Shown: positions 44,551 through 53,813 of the stretch, one piece after another
Position numbering within the stretch: position 1 is the first letter of the stretch
Layout of the letters: each line of letters begins with the position of its first letter
NCBI GenBank assembly: GCA_009702325.1
Contig: WLID01000001.1
Coordinates: 558,001-622,000 of the forward strand
Reading direction: 5' to 3'
Source of the DNA: Actinomycetota bacterium
GTDB lineage: Bacteria; Actinomycetota; Thermoleophilia; Gaiellales; Gaiellaceae
Length of the DNA: 64,000 nucleotides
The notes under the pieces: generated by a model
The model's database searches: none
Told to the model about the DNA's origin: nothing
What the model saw: the letters and a program-made list of their open reading frames with translations, nothing else
Translations under genes and position numbers: made by a program

Positions 44551-45251
44551 CCCGCGTCGCGCAGCGAGCAGACCCACACGGAGTCTTCGCCTCCGCGCCA
44601 CGGCGAGTTGTCGAACCACCCGTAGAGGTGGTCGACGGCGAACCCGTGCTCCTTAAGCAGCAGGCGCCACTCGGGCACCGACAGCCACGCGAGTGAGAGC
44701 TCAGCCTCCGATTCAGGGCCACGCACGCGCAAGATCAAGCTGCGGTTGCGCTCATCCCAGTCGGCGCGCTCAAAGATTCCGGGTTCGCGCTCAAGCCATA
44801 GGCCATGCGTCTCGGCGATGTCTTCCTTCCCCGGCGTGAAGACGTCAAAGACGAACGTTCCTCCCGGCGCTAGCACCCGACGCACTGCCTCAAGCGCGGC
44901 GTGCCGATCGGCGTCGGTCTGCATGTGCAGAAGGGTGCGAAACGGGATCAGGACGAGCGGAAACTGCTCATCGACCGGAGGGTCGCGCAGGTCGCCGTAG
45001 CGAAAGTCGACCTCGACCGACGCGAGCGCCGCCCGCTCGCGGGCCACCTCAAGCATTCCCTGCGAGGCATCGACGCCAACGACGCGGATCCCCTCAGCAG
45101 CGATCGGCACCGAAATGCGCCCGGTTCCAACGCCGAGCTCGAGCACCGGCCCTCCGGAGCGTCGCGCATGCTCGACGTAGAACCCGATGTCTTCAAGCAC
45201 GGTGCGCGACCAGGGGTCGTACAGACGCGAGATGTTGTCGTAGGCACTCAT
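44547..45251 (-). CDS. Class I SAM-dependent methyltransferase
   Basis: 234 residues. SAM motif I VLELGVGTGRISVPIAAEG, then VVGVDASQGMLEVARERAA and the motif IV/V region LIPFRTLLHMQTDADRHAAL, LAPGGTFVFDVFTPG. Substrate unknown. Single gene on the minus strand, divergent from pheST. Confidence 0.88.
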   Translation of the reverse strand: MSAYDNISRLYDPWSRTVLEDIGFYVEHARRSGGPVLELGVGTGRISVPIAAEGIRVVGVDASQGMLEVARERAALASVEVDFRYGDLRDPPVDEQFPLVLIPFRTLLHMQTDADRHAALEAVRRVLAPGGTFVFDVFTPGKEDIAETHGLWLEREPGIFERADWDERNRSLILRVRGPESEAELSLAWLSVPEWRLLLKEHGFAVDHLYGWFDNSPWRGGEDSVWVCSLRDAG

Positions 45252-45293
45252 CCGGTCGCGCAGTCTCGCACGGGGAGTCGCGCCGCGCCGGGC

Positions 45294-45299
45294 TATGCT
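45294..45299 (+). promoter_or_regulatory. -10 box of the pheST leader
   Basis: TATGCT, followed nine bases later by the GTG of a 24-codon frame, so that frame would start at or within a few bases of the transcript end. No good -35 box is seen. Confidence 0.5.
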
Positions 45300-45308
45300 T
45301 ACGCGACT

Positions 45309-45383
45309 GTGACGGCACGCGCACGCTCAACGCTCTTTATGCGGCCCCGGTTCGGTTCGGGGACGCAGGAGTTCGCCTCCTAG
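45309..45383 (+). CDS. Possible Phe leader peptide of pheST
   Basis: 24 residues with three Phe codons in the second half (TLFMRPRFGSGTQEFAS). It is leaderless by the -10 position and ends 62 bases before pheS. The Escherichia coli pheST operon uses a Phe-rich leader (pheM) in the same way, but here Phe codons are spread rather than clustered, so the role is tentative. Confidence 0.4.
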   Translation: MTARARSTLFMRPRFGSGTQEFAS

Positions 45384-45413
45384 TCATCCGTTCCGGCGCC
45401 GGGGCTTTGGCCC
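45344..45413 (+). promoter_or_regulatory. Alternative stems in the pheST leader
   Basis: GCCCCGG (45344-45350) can pair with CGGGG (45358-45362) nearby or perfectly with CCGGGGC (45399-45405); the latter can instead form GGGC-tttg-GCCC (45402-45413). Three mutually exclusive pairings of this kind are the usual layout of an attenuator. Confidence 0.35.
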
Positions 45414-45445
45414 GACGACCTGTGAGCGAAGGAGGATTGACCGCT

Positions 45446-46453
45446 GTGACTGACACACCCGATTGGAACGCGTACGAAGCTGAAGCCGCTGCTGCGGCGC
45501 AGTCTGCCGCGTCGTCGGACGAGCTCGAAGAGGCACGCGTCCGCTTCCTCGGTCGCAAGAGCGACATTGCGCTCGGCCTGCGGGAAGTGCGCGACCGCGA
45601 GACGGGCATGCTGTTGAACGGCGTTCGCACACGGCTCGAGGAGACCTTCGACACGCGCGCGGCGCGCCTTGCCGACGACGAGCTCGATCGCCGGCTGCGC
45701 GAGGAGATCGTTGATGTGACGCTCCCAGGTGACGAGCTACCGCTCGGGCATCTGCATCCGATCACCCAGATCCGCCGCATGGTCGAGGACGCGTTCCTTG
45801 GCCTTGGCTACGAGGTGCGCGACGACCGTGAGGTCGAGACCGTCGAATACAACTTTGACAAGCTTGCGTTCCTGCCGACCCACTCGGCGCGCTCACCGCG
45901 CGACACGTTCTTCTTTGATCCGAACCATGTGCTGCGCACCGAGACGAGCCCGTCGCAGATCCACATCATGGAAGAGAAGGAGCCCCCGCTCTACATGGTC
46001 TCGATCGGCCGGGTGTATCGCCGCGATGCGATCACCGCAACGCGCTATCCGATCTTCCATCAGTTCGAAGGGCTTGCGGTCGACCGTGGCCTGACACTCG
46101 CCGACCTGAAGGGGACGCTGCTGCATGTGATGCGCGCGCTCTACGGTCCCGAGCGAAAGGTGCGGTTCCGCACCCACTACTTCCCGTTCACCGAGCCGTC
46201 GATCGAGCCTGACGTGTCGTGCGGCATCTGCGGTGGCTCGGGCTGTCGCACCTGCAAGTACTCCGGCTGGATCGAGATGGGCGGCGCCGGCATGGTCGAC
46301 CCAACCGTGCTTGCCAACGTCGGCCTCGATCCCGAGGAGTGGAGCGGCTTCGCCTTCGGCTGCGGTCTTGAGCGCACCGCTCAGCTGCGTCACGACATTC
46401 CTGACATTCGCGCCCTGTGGGAGGGCGACCTCCGCGTGCTGAGGCAGTTCTAA
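45446..46453 (+). CDS. pheS: Phenylalanyl-tRNA synthetase alpha subunit
   Basis: 335 residues. N-terminal coiled coil, then class II core with HPITQIRRMVEDAFLGLGYE, FHQFEGLAVDRG and GFAFGCGLERTAQLRHDIPD. A Cys cluster CGICGGSGCRTC is a metal knuckle seen in some family members. GTG 45446 is ten bases after GAAGGAGG; TTG 45437 is too near. One-base TAATG overlap with pheT. Confidence 0.96.
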   Translation: MTDTPDWNAYEAEAAAAAQSAASSDELEEARVRFLGRKSDIALGLREVRDRETGMLLNGVRTRLEETFDTRAARLADDELDRRLREEIVDVTLPGDELPLGHLHPITQIRRMVEDAFLGLGYEVRDDREVETVEYNFDKLAFLPTHSARSPRDTFFFDPNHVLRTETSPSQIHIMEEKEPPLYMVSIGRVYRRDAITATRYPIFHQFEGLAVDRGLTLADLKGTLLHVMRALYGPERKVRFRTHYFPFTEPSIEPDVSCGICGGSGCRTCKYSGWIEMGGAGMVDPTVLANVGLDPEEWSGFAFGCGLERTAQLRHDIPDIRALWEGDLRVLRQF

Positions 46454-48750
46454 TGCGTGTACCTGTCTCCTGGCTGCGCGACTACGTCGCGATGGACATG
46501 TCGCTCACCGAGCTGGCAACGAAGCTCTCGATCGCGTCAGCCGAGATCGAGGGAATCGAGACGCGCGGTGTCGCTGACGAGGGTGGCAACCTCGGCCTCT
46601 TCCGCATCGGCAAGGTCGTCGAGGCGATCAAGCACCCGAACGCAGACCGTCTGCAGCTCACGAAGGTCGACCTTGGCGAAGCCGAGCCTCGCTCGATCGT
46701 CTGCGGCGCGTGGAACTTCGGTGTCGGCGCGACCGTCGCAGTGGCACTCCCTGGAGCAACGCTTCCGGCGCGCCCCGGGCTTCCCGACGGATTGACACTC
46801 GAGCGCCGCAAGGTGCGCGGTGAGATCTCCGACGGCATGATCCTCGCCGAAGACGAGATCGGCCTTGGTGCCGACCACGAGGGGATCATGGTCTTCCCCG
46901 AGATCGAGCCGGGCACGCCGCTCGCCGACGTTGTTCCGCTCTCCGACAAGGTTCTCCTCGTCGAAGCGACGGGCAACCGTCCCGACCTCCAGTCGATCTA
47001 TGGCGTTGCGCGCGAGATCGCGGCGATCTACGACCTCGACCTTGCCGAGGCACCCGGACAGTTCCCGGTTGGGACGCCTGGTGGGCCCGTGAAGATTCAG
47101 GTCGACGATTACGAGCGATGCTCGCGCTACGTCGGCACGATCGTGCAGGGGGTGACGATCGGTCACGCGCCGCTGATCATGAAGGCGCGCCTGCTTGGGG
47201 CAGGAATGCGTCCGATCTCGAACGTTGTCGACATCACGAACTACGTGATGCTCACGCTCGGGAGCCCGCTGCATGCATTTGACCTCGCAACACTGAGCGG
47301 GGGCGGCATCAACGTGCGCCGCGCCGGTGACGGCGAGAAGTTGACGACGCTCGATGGTGTTGAGCGTGCCCTCACTGCCGACGATCTCGTGATTGCTGAT
47401 GACGCGCGCGCCGTCGCCCTCGCCGGAATCATGGGAGGCGCGGAGACAGAGGTTTCCGCCGACACGCACACGATCCTGCTCGAAGCAGCGAACTTCGAGT
47501 CGCACGGTGTGTTCCGCTCGTCGGAGCGCCACCGGTTGCGCAGCGAGGCATCGAGCCGTTTCGAGAAGGGCGTTGACCCGCAGCTCGCCGATCAGGCCGC
47601 ACGCTGGGCGACCGAGCTGATTGTTGAGTTCGCCGGCGGCACCTGGACGAGTTGGAACGACGTCCACGCGGGACTGCCCGGTAGACCGTTCGTTGAGTTC
47701 CGCCCCGAACGGTCAGACGCGGTGATCGGTGTTGAGACACCGGCCGACGAGCAGTTCCGAATTCTCGGCAAGCTCGGCTTCGAGCAGCGCGGCGAGGGCG
47801 TTGTCGTTCCGTCGTGGCGCGCACGCGATGTCACGCGCGAGATCGATGTTGTTGAAGAGATCGCACGCTTCCGTCTTGAGGAAGTGCCGTTCACGCTGCC
47901 ACAGCGCCGCGAGATGTTCGGCGTGTTGACACGCGAGCAGCAGCTTCGTCGTCGTCTTGAAGATGCGCTCGTGGGCCTCGGCTTCGCGGAGACCTACACG
48001 CCGAGTTTGCGGCCCGATGACGAGACAACCTGGAAGCTGCCTGAGCCGATCTCGGTCGACCTCACGGCGCTTCGAACGACGATCCTGCCGAGCCTGGTTG
48101 AGGCGGTCGCGCGCAACATTGATGCCGGAGCGAAGAACATCGCGCTCTTCGAAGTCGCCCGCGTCTATCTGTCGGGCGACGGCGACCTGCCGACCGAACG
48201 CGTTCGTGTGGCGGGCATCGTTGAGGGTGGGTTCTCGCGAGCGAAGGGCGTTGCCGAGACCATCTATGCCGCGCTCAAGGCCGAGCCGGAGTTCGCACGT
48301 GGCGAGCATCGTCTGCTGCATCCCGGCAAGGCTGCGACCACAGGCGCGGGCATCGTTGGCGAGCTGCACCCGCGGGAGCTCGACGGCGAGTGGGGAGCGT
48401 TCGAGCTCGATCTCGAAGATCTGTTCGCTGCGTCGAGAGAGCCGATCACCTACACCGACGTCATCACCTATCCAGCCGTCCGCCAGGACATCGCGGTCGT
48501 GGTTGCCGAGGATGTTGCTGCTGGGGATATCGTCGCGGCCGCCCGCGCAGCTGCCGGTGCGGAGCTACGCGAAATCCGTGTGTTCGACGTGTACCGCGGC
48601 GAGCAGCTTGGGGAGGGCAAGAAGTCGGTTGCGTTCTCGGTTGCCTACCAGGCAGACGATCGGACGCTCAACGACGAAGATGCGACGCGGCTGCGTGACG
48701 CGATCGTCAACGCGCTGGCAACCGAGTTCAGCGCCGAACTGCGCGCTTAA
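46453..48750 (+). CDS. pheT: Phenylalanyl-tRNA synthetase beta subunit
   Basis: 765 residues. tRNA-binding EMAP-like domain (KVVEAIKHPNADRLQLTKVD), B3/B4 editing domain, B5 domain, and C-terminal ferredoxin-fold anticodon domain (YPAVRQDIAVVVAEDVAAGD). Forms the alpha2-beta2 enzyme with PheS. Confidence 0.96.
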   Translation: MRVPVSWLRDYVAMDMSLTELATKLSIASAEIEGIETRGVADEGGNLGLFRIGKVVEAIKHPNADRLQLTKVDLGEAEPRSIVCGAWNFGVGATVAVALPGATLPARPGLPDGLTLERRKVRGEISDGMILAEDEIGLGADHEGIMVFPEIEPGTPLADVVPLSDKVLLVEATGNRPDLQSIYGVAREIAAIYDLDLAEAPGQFPVGTPGGPVKIQVDDYERCSRYVGTIVQGVTIGHAPLIMKARLLGAGMRPISNVVDITNYVMLTLGSPLHAFDLATLSGGGINVRRAGDGEKLTTLDGVERALTADDLVIADDARAVALAGIMGGAETEVSADTHTILLEAANFESHGVFRSSERHRLRSEASSRFEKGVDPQLADQAARWATELIVEFAGGTWTSWNDVHAGLPGRPFVEFRPERSDAVIGVETPADEQFRILGKLGFEQRGEGVVVPSWRARDVTREIDVVEEIARFRLEEVPFTLPQRREMFGVLTREQQLRRRLEDALVGLGFAETYTPSLRPDDETTWKLPEPISVDLTALRTTILPSLVEAVARNIDAGAKNIALFEVARVYLSGDGDLPTERVRVAGIVEGGFSRAKGVAETIYAALKAEPEFARGEHRLLHPGKAATTGAGIVGELHPRELDGEWGAFELDLEDLFAASREPITYTDVITYPAVRQDIAVVVAEDVAAGDIVAAARAAAGAELREIRVFDVYRGEQLGEGKKSVAFSVAYQADDRTLNDEDATRLRDAIVNALATEFSAELRA

Positions 48751-48763
48751 GGCTGCGAGTCAG

Positions 48764-49381
48764 CTAGACGGTCTTGCCGGCGATCTGCCAGACGGGACCC
48801 TGCGTCCCGACAGGGTGCGTGTCTGAAAGGACACGCACGACAGAGACCGCACCGCTCATACCGGCGTTGTCGCAGCGCTCAAGGCAGCGGCGCACCATGC
48901 CGATCGACGCGCCGTACCCGAACTTGCTCGACGAACGAAACTGAAAGATCAACGTTGTACCCTGACGACGCGGATTGATCGGCCCAAGGTGCACGGCGCC
49001 CTCGTCGATCCAGTCGCTTGAGTTGAGCTCCACCTCACCAAGCAGATCGCTCCAATCTGACGGCAGCTTGGAGAGCGCCTCATCCCAGCTCGCGGCGAGG
49101 CTCACGCCAGGGACGACCGGACGAAGCCCGGCAGTTGCCGCTTCGCCCGACGTCAGTTCGGCGTGGATGCGCTTCTTGTCGAGCCGGTCGAGGGCCCGGC
49201 GCGCCATCTGCGGGCTGACGCCCTCGCCGCTCCGCGTCACGCGGATAGCAATCGAACCGTCGTCAGTCACGAGTGGCTGTGCCGATGTGAGAAGAGCAAG
49301 GGCGCGCGTTGCGTCAGACGTGTCCTCCAGCGTGATCCGAATCGTCACGTCACTCCACGTCAGCGGCAAGCCCTGCTGCAT
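48764..49381 (-). CDS. Unknown conserved-looking protein
   Basis: 205 residues from ATG 49381 (GGGAG just upstream). Starts LPLTWSDVTIRITLEDTSDA, includes SGEGVSPQMARRALDRLDKK and ends PVGTQGPVWQIAGKTV. Soluble, two Cys (RRCLERCDNAG). No family is recognised. It converges on pheT (13 bases) and diverges from the E1-alpha gene with a 52-base gap. Confidence 0.65.
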   Translation of the reverse strand: MQQGLPLTWSDVTIRITLEDTSDATRALALLTSAQPLVTDDGSIAIRVTRSGEGVSPQMARRALDRLDKKRIHAELTSGEAATAGLRPVVPGVSLAASWDEALSKLPSDWSDLLGEVELNSSDWIDEGAVHLGPINPRRQGTTLIFQFRSSSKFGYGASIGMVRRCLERCDNAGMSGAVSVVRVLSDTHPVGTQGPVWQIAGKTV

Positions 49382-49433
49382 GGTCTCCCATTGTCCCGCC
49401 AACTTCACGCGACAAACCGTACACTGTCTGCCG

Positions 49434-50405
49434 GTGTCAAAGACCGAGAAGAAACGCGCCCTCACCGAAGATCGCCTCCGCGAGTTCCTGCGCGAGATGC
49501 TGCTGATTCGCCGGTTCGAGGAAAAGGTTGAGGAGCGCTTCCGTGCGGGCGAGTTGCCCGGCTTCCTCCATGTCGCCATCGGGCAGGAGGCTGTTGCTGT
49601 TGGAGCGTGCGCCGCAATGGCTGACGGCGACGTCTTCGGCTCAACGCACCGCGCACACGGCCACACCCTTGCCCGCGGCACCCACCCGAACGCCGTGATG
49701 GCTGAGCTCTACGGAAAGATGGAGGGCTGCTCGCACGGCTACGGCGGATCGATGCACCTCTACGACGTTGAGCGCGGCAACCTTGGCGCGAACGCGGTCG
49801 TGGGTGGTGGCATCCCGGCCATGGTTGGCGCCGGACTTGCCTTTTCGATGCGCGACGAGCCACGGGTCGCGATCGCATTCTTTGGTGACGGTGCAACGAA
49901 CACCGGCACGTTCCACGAATCGTTGAACTTGGCGCAGCTTTGGAAGACCCGCACGGTGTTCATCTGTGAGAACAACACGTGGGCGGAGTCAACCCCAGGT
50001 TGGCAGCACTCGCCGGTGTGGGACGACATGTCCAAGCGCGCTGTCGCGTTCGACATGCACTCGATCAAGGTCAACGGCCAGGACGTCGAAGAGGTGTTCG
50101 AAAAGACCAGTGAGGCGCTTGAGTACGCGCGCTCTGGTGCCGGCCCGGTGTTCCTCGATGTCGAGACGTTCCGTATGCACGGCCACTACATCGGCGACCC
50201 GCAGGTCTACCGCGGGAAGGAAGATCGTGATGAGGCCGCTGAGCGCGACCCGATCGTGCGGCTCCGCGAGATCCTGCAGGTGACGTCAGAAGAGTGGGCT
50301 GCGCTCGAGGCAGAGGTCAAGGAGATCGTCGACGTCTCGGTCGAGTTCGCGAAGAACGGCACCGACCCGCAGCCTGAAGACGCCCTCAAGAACATCTACG
50401 CGTAA
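49434..50405 (+). CDS. Pyruvate/acetoin dehydrogenase-type E1 alpha
   Basis: 323 residues. GTG start eight bases after TACACT, without ribosome site, so probably leaderless. TPP motif FFGDGATNTGTFHESLNLAQ; also GFLHVAIGQEAVAVGACAAM, HGYGGSMHLYDVERGNLG and the phosphorylation-loop region FRMHGHYIGDPQVYRG. The sequence plan fits both PDH and acetoin dehydrogenase; with E1-beta, E2 and E3 nearby it forms a complete 2-oxoacid dehydrogenase. Confidence 0.9.
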   Translation: MSKTEKKRALTEDRLREFLREMLLIRRFEEKVEERFRAGELPGFLHVAIGQEAVAVGACAAMADGDVFGSTHRAHGHTLARGTHPNAVMAELYGKMEGCSHGYGGSMHLYDVERGNLGANAVVGGGIPAMVGAGLAFSMRDEPRVAIAFFGDGATNTGTFHESLNLAQLWKTRTVFICENNTWAESTPGWQHSPVWDDMSKRAVAFDMHSIKVNGQDVEEVFEKTSEALEYARSGAGPVFLDVETFRMHGHYIGDPQVYRGKEDRDEAAERDPIVRLREILQVTSEEWAALEAEVKEIVDVSVEFAKNGTDPQPEDALKNIYA

Positions 50406-50415
50406 GGGATCCGGA

Positions 50416-51396
50416 ATGAAGACGATGTCCTACCGTGAAGCCGTCCGTGACGCGATCGCCGAGTCGATGCGCGCAAGTGATGAGGTCTTCATCATGGGCG
50501 AGGACATCGCCGAGATGGGCGGCTCGATGGGTGTTACGCAGGGGCTGCTCGACGAGTTTGGTGCCTCACGCGTGCGCAACACGCCGATCTCAGAGATGGC
50601 GATCGTCGGTGCCGGCATCGGCGCCGCGATGCAGGGCATGCGTCCGATCGTCGAGATCATGTACGAGGACTTCATCACCCTTTCGCTCGAGCAGATCGTG
50701 AACCAGGCTGCGAAGCACCGGTTCATGTCGGGCGGCCAGTTGAAGGTGCCGATGGTGATTCGCACGCAGGGTGGCGCGGGCTGGTCGCCTGGTGCGCAGC
50801 ACGCCCAGCAGCTTGAAGCGTGGCTCGTTCACGTGCCGGGGTTGAAGGTCGTCTTCCCGTCGACACCTGCTGATGTGCGTGGCCTGCTGTGGTCGTCGAT
50901 CTACGACGACAACCCGGTTGTGTTCTTCGAGCATCGTCTGCTGTACCCGATCAAGGATGAGGTGCCGGAGACGCTTGAGCCGATCCCGCTTGGGAAGGCC
51001 CGCGTGATCCGTGAAGGCAAGGATGTGACGGTCATCGCCACCGGGCCGCTCGTTCATCGTGCGCTCAAGGCTGCGGAGGAGGCTGAGGCCGACGGTATCT
51101 CGGTTGAGGTCGTCGACCCCCGCACGCTGCAGCCGCTCGACGAGGATGGTCTGATCGAGAGCGTCAAGAAGACGAACCGCTGCGTTGTTGCCCATGAGGC
51201 GGTAACGCGCATGGGCTTTGGTGCTGAAGTTGTGGCTGTGCTGCAGGAGAAGGCGTTCGATTACCTCGACGCCCCGATCCAGCGGGTGGGTGCCAAGTTC
51301 GCACCGCTCGCATTCGCACCCGCCATGGAACAGTTTGTGGTGCCTGGCCCTCAGGACGTGCTCGACGCGATCCGTAAGACGGTCGCAAAGGCCTAA
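50416..51396 (+). CDS. Pyruvate/acetoin dehydrogenase-type E1 beta
   Basis: 326 residues. Transketolase-like domain with MGEDIAEMGGSMGVTQGLLD, RNTPISEMAIVGAGIGAAMQ, the ion site RTQGGAGWSPGAQHAQQLEA, and the C-terminal VVDPRTLQPLDEDGLIESVK. Ten bases after E1-alpha and two before E2. Confidence 0.93.
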   Translation: MKTMSYREAVRDAIAESMRASDEVFIMGEDIAEMGGSMGVTQGLLDEFGASRVRNTPISEMAIVGAGIGAAMQGMRPIVEIMYEDFITLSLEQIVNQAAKHRFMSGGQLKVPMVIRTQGGAGWSPGAQHAQQLEAWLVHVPGLKVVFPSTPADVRGLLWSSIYDDNPVVFFEHRLLYPIKDEVPETLEPIPLGKARVIREGKDVTVIATGPLVHRALKAAEEAEADGISVEVVDPRTLQPLDEDGLIESVKKTNRCVVAHEAVTRMGFGAEVVAVLQEKAFDYLDAPIQRVGAKFAPLAFAPAMEQFVVPGPQDVLDAIRKTVAKA

Positions 51397-51398
51397 TC

Positions 51399-52628
51399 GT
51401 GGCAAGCGAAGTCAAGATTCCGCGGCTTGGTCAGGGCATGGAGTCGGGCACAATCGTGCGCTGGCTCAAGGCTGAAGGCGACACTGTCGCCGCTGGTGAG
51501 CCGCTGTATGAACTCGACACCGACAAGGTGACGCAGGAGGTTGAGGCAGAGGCGAGTGGTGTGCTGCTGAAGATCACTGTCGCCGCCGGTGAGGCGCCTG
51601 TCGGTCAGGTGGTCGGAGTGATTGGCGCTGCCGGGGAGGTTGTCGATGTCGTCGCGTCGGCGCCCGAGCAGCCTGCCGCGCCGGCTGCGCCTGTCGAGTC
51701 GGCCCCGTCAGCCCCGGTTGTTGAACTGCCCGCCGCCGCGGTTGCTGCCGCGAACGATGGGGGACGCCTGAAGGCGTCGCCACTCGCTCGGCGCATCGCA
51801 CGCGAGCGTGGCATCGATCTTGCAGCAGTTCGCGGAACCGGTCCTGACGGCCGGATCGTTGCGGAGGATGTCGAGCGCGCCCAGACCCAGGGTGTGGCGC
51901 AGACTCCGCCTGCCGCGGTGATTGCTGCCGCACCTGTTGCTCTGCCGGTTGGCGAGATTGAGCAGGCGGGGCTCTCGTCGATTCGCAAGACGATCGCCCG
52001 CCGCCTGACCGAAGCATGGACGGTGCCGGCATTCCAGCTGACGATCTCGGCCGACATGGGTCGCGCCGAATCGCTCGTTGCACGTGCCCGCGAGCTCGAC
52101 CCCGATGTCCGTGTCACGGTCACCGATGTGCTCACGAAGCTCGCGGCGCAGGCGCTCGTGCGACATGCCGATGCGAACGTGCAGTTCGCGGGCGACTCGA
52201 TCCTGCGGTTCCCGACGGCCAACATCGGGATCGCCGTTGCGGCTCCACAAGGTCTCGTCGTTCCGGTCATCGGTTCGGCCGAGCGGCTCTCGCTCGCCGA
52301 GATCGCCGGTGCGCGTGGCGCGATCGTCGAGAAGGCTCGCTCCAACAAGCTCACCCAGGGTGATCTTGAGGGCGGCACGTTCACGATCTCCAACCTCGGC
52401 ATGTTTGGGGTTGAACAGTTCATCGCGGTGTTGAATCCGCCGCAGGCGGCGATCCTTGCGGTCGGTGCCACCGAGCAGCGCGCGGTTGTGCGCGACGGTC
52501 AGATCGTTGCTCGCCCGATGATGACGCTGACTCTGACGGTCGACCATCGTGCCGTCGATGGAGCGCAGGCCGCATCGTTCTTGCAGACGCTCAAAGCGTT
52601 TGTTGAAGATCCCGCGCTCGCGCTCTAG
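51399..52628 (+). CDS. Dihydrolipoamide acyltransferase (E2)
   Basis: 409 residues. One lipoyl domain with Lys43 in ELDTDKVTQEV, an Ala/Pro linker (about 85-118), an E1/E3-binding domain (KASPLARRIARERGIDLAAV), and the acyltransferase domain ending with His383/Asp387 in TVDHRAVDGAQAA. GTG start. Confidence 0.94.
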   Translation: MASEVKIPRLGQGMESGTIVRWLKAEGDTVAAGEPLYELDTDKVTQEVEAEASGVLLKITVAAGEAPVGQVVGVIGAAGEVVDVVASAPEQPAAPAAPVESAPSAPVVELPAAAVAAANDGGRLKASPLARRIARERGIDLAAVRGTGPDGRIVAEDVERAQTQGVAQTPPAAVIAAAPVALPVGEIEQAGLSSIRKTIARRLTEAWTVPAFQLTISADMGRAESLVARARELDPDVRVTVTDVLTKLAAQALVRHADANVQFAGDSILRFPTANIGIAVAAPQGLVVPVIGSAERLSLAEIAGARGAIVEKARSNKLTQGDLEGGTFTISNLGMFGVEQFIAVLNPPQAAILAVGATEQRAVVRDGQIVARPMMTLTLTVDHRAVDGAQAASFLQTLKAFVEDPALAL

Positions 52629-52713
52629 CGCAACGTCGCCTGGCCGATAATCGGGCTGTGAGCACGATTTCTCATCGCCACGTCATGTCGGCGCGGTACC
52701 AATAAGGGCAGAC

Positions 52714-53205
52714 GTGTCGGTTGCGCCCACCCAAATTGAGCATCGCCCGCTGATTCGACGCGGCGGTCGTGAGGATCTCCCGTTCCTGCGGTCGCTCCTC
52801 ACCCTTGCCCACGGGTGGCGTGTGAACGTGTCCGAAGTTGACGCTCCGTTCGGTCGATACATCGAGCGGTGGGGCCGTGCTGGCGATCTCTCGGTGATCG
52901 CAATCGAGGACGGGCACCGGATCGGTGCCGCCTGGCTGCGCACGTTCGACGAGGACGAGCCCGGGTACGGCTACCTCGATGCGGAGACGCCGGAGCTGAC
53001 CATCGTCGTGCTCCCAGGCAAGCAAGGGCAGGGAGTTGGGCGGCTGTTGCTCGACGCGATCTTGCAACGGGCGACCGATGAAGGTGTGCACGCTGTCTCG
53101 GTTGCGGTCGAGAAGGGGCACCCCGATCAGCGGGCTTTCGAGCTGAAGGGCTTTCTGCCCGCCGCCGAGAACGGGCACGGCACCGTGCTGCGCCGCGTCC
53201 TCTAG
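52714..53205 (+). CDS. GNAT-family N-acetyltransferase
   Basis: 163 residues. Acetyl-CoA loop LPGKQGQGVGRLLLDAILQR and strand LTIVVLP. Substrate unknown. GTG start (VSVAPTQIEHRPLIRRGG) without a convincing ribosome site. Converges on the esterase gene with a four-base overlap. Confidence 0.85.
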   Translation: MSVAPTQIEHRPLIRRGGREDLPFLRSLLTLAHGWRVNVSEVDAPFGRYIERWGRAGDLSVIAIEDGHRIGAAWLRTFDEDEPGYGYLDAETPELTIVVLPGKQGQGVGRLLLDAILQRATDEGVHAVSVAVEKGHPDQRAFELKGFLPAAENGHGTVLRRVL

Positions 53206-53813
53206 TCGGCTGCGCTCAGCACGCCACGGATCCAGCCCGGAAGCTCCTGAACGACGCGCGGGTCGATCTGGTGATCCATCGGTGATTCGCGGTAGTCGAG
53301 CGTCGCGCCAGCGGCCTCAAGCCGATCGCGCGAGGCGTGCGCGAAGCTGAGCGGGATGATCGAGTCGTAGGTGCCGTGCGCCAGGAAGATCGGCGGGAAC
53401 GGCGCGGCGATATCCCACCCGGGAACGACCGGTACGAATCCCGACAGCCCGATGACGGCGGTCGCACGCTTGCGATCCGACCCGAGACCGAGCGCGTAGC
53501 TCATGACGGCGCCCTGTGAGAACCCGCCGAGGATGATCTTCTCGTGCGGGAGCGCGTCGAGCCAGGCGCCGGCCTCTGCGTAGCTCGCGTTGAACGACGC
53601 TGGGTCGGGGTAGCCCACCCGAGGAACGACGTACCAATGAAAGCCTTGGCCGGGAGGAGCCATCGGCGCACGCAGGGTGTAGCCATCGAGCCGCCGCTCA
53701 GGGTCGAACGCGTCGAGCAGTGGGTAGAGGTCGTGCTCGCTCGACCCGCGTCCGTGCAGGAGCACGAGTGCTCCTTCGTCAGGCCCCTCGGCTGTGCGTT
53801 CGAGGTAGATCAC
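53202..53813 (-). CDS. Phospholipase/carboxylesterase, MhqD-like
   Basis: 203 residues, alpha/beta hydrolase. Triad Ser99 in GGFSQGAVM, Asp150 in HGTYDSIIP, His181 in PMDHQID; oxyanion region VLLHGRGSSEHDL. The start overlaps the stop of the dioxygenase gene (ATGA). Bacillus MhqD and MhqO belong to one quinone-stress regulon, which supports a joint role. Confidence 0.87.
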   Translation of the reverse strand: MIYLERTAEGPDEGALVLLHGRGSSEHDLYPLLDAFDPERRLDGYTLRAPMAPPGQGFHWYVVPRVGYPDPASFNASYAEAGAWLDALPHEKIILGGFSQGAVMSYALGLGSDRKRATAVIGLSGFVPVVPGWDIAAPFPPIFLAHGTYDSIIPLSFAHASRDRLEAAGATLDYRESPMDHQIDPRVVQELPGWIRGVLSAAD

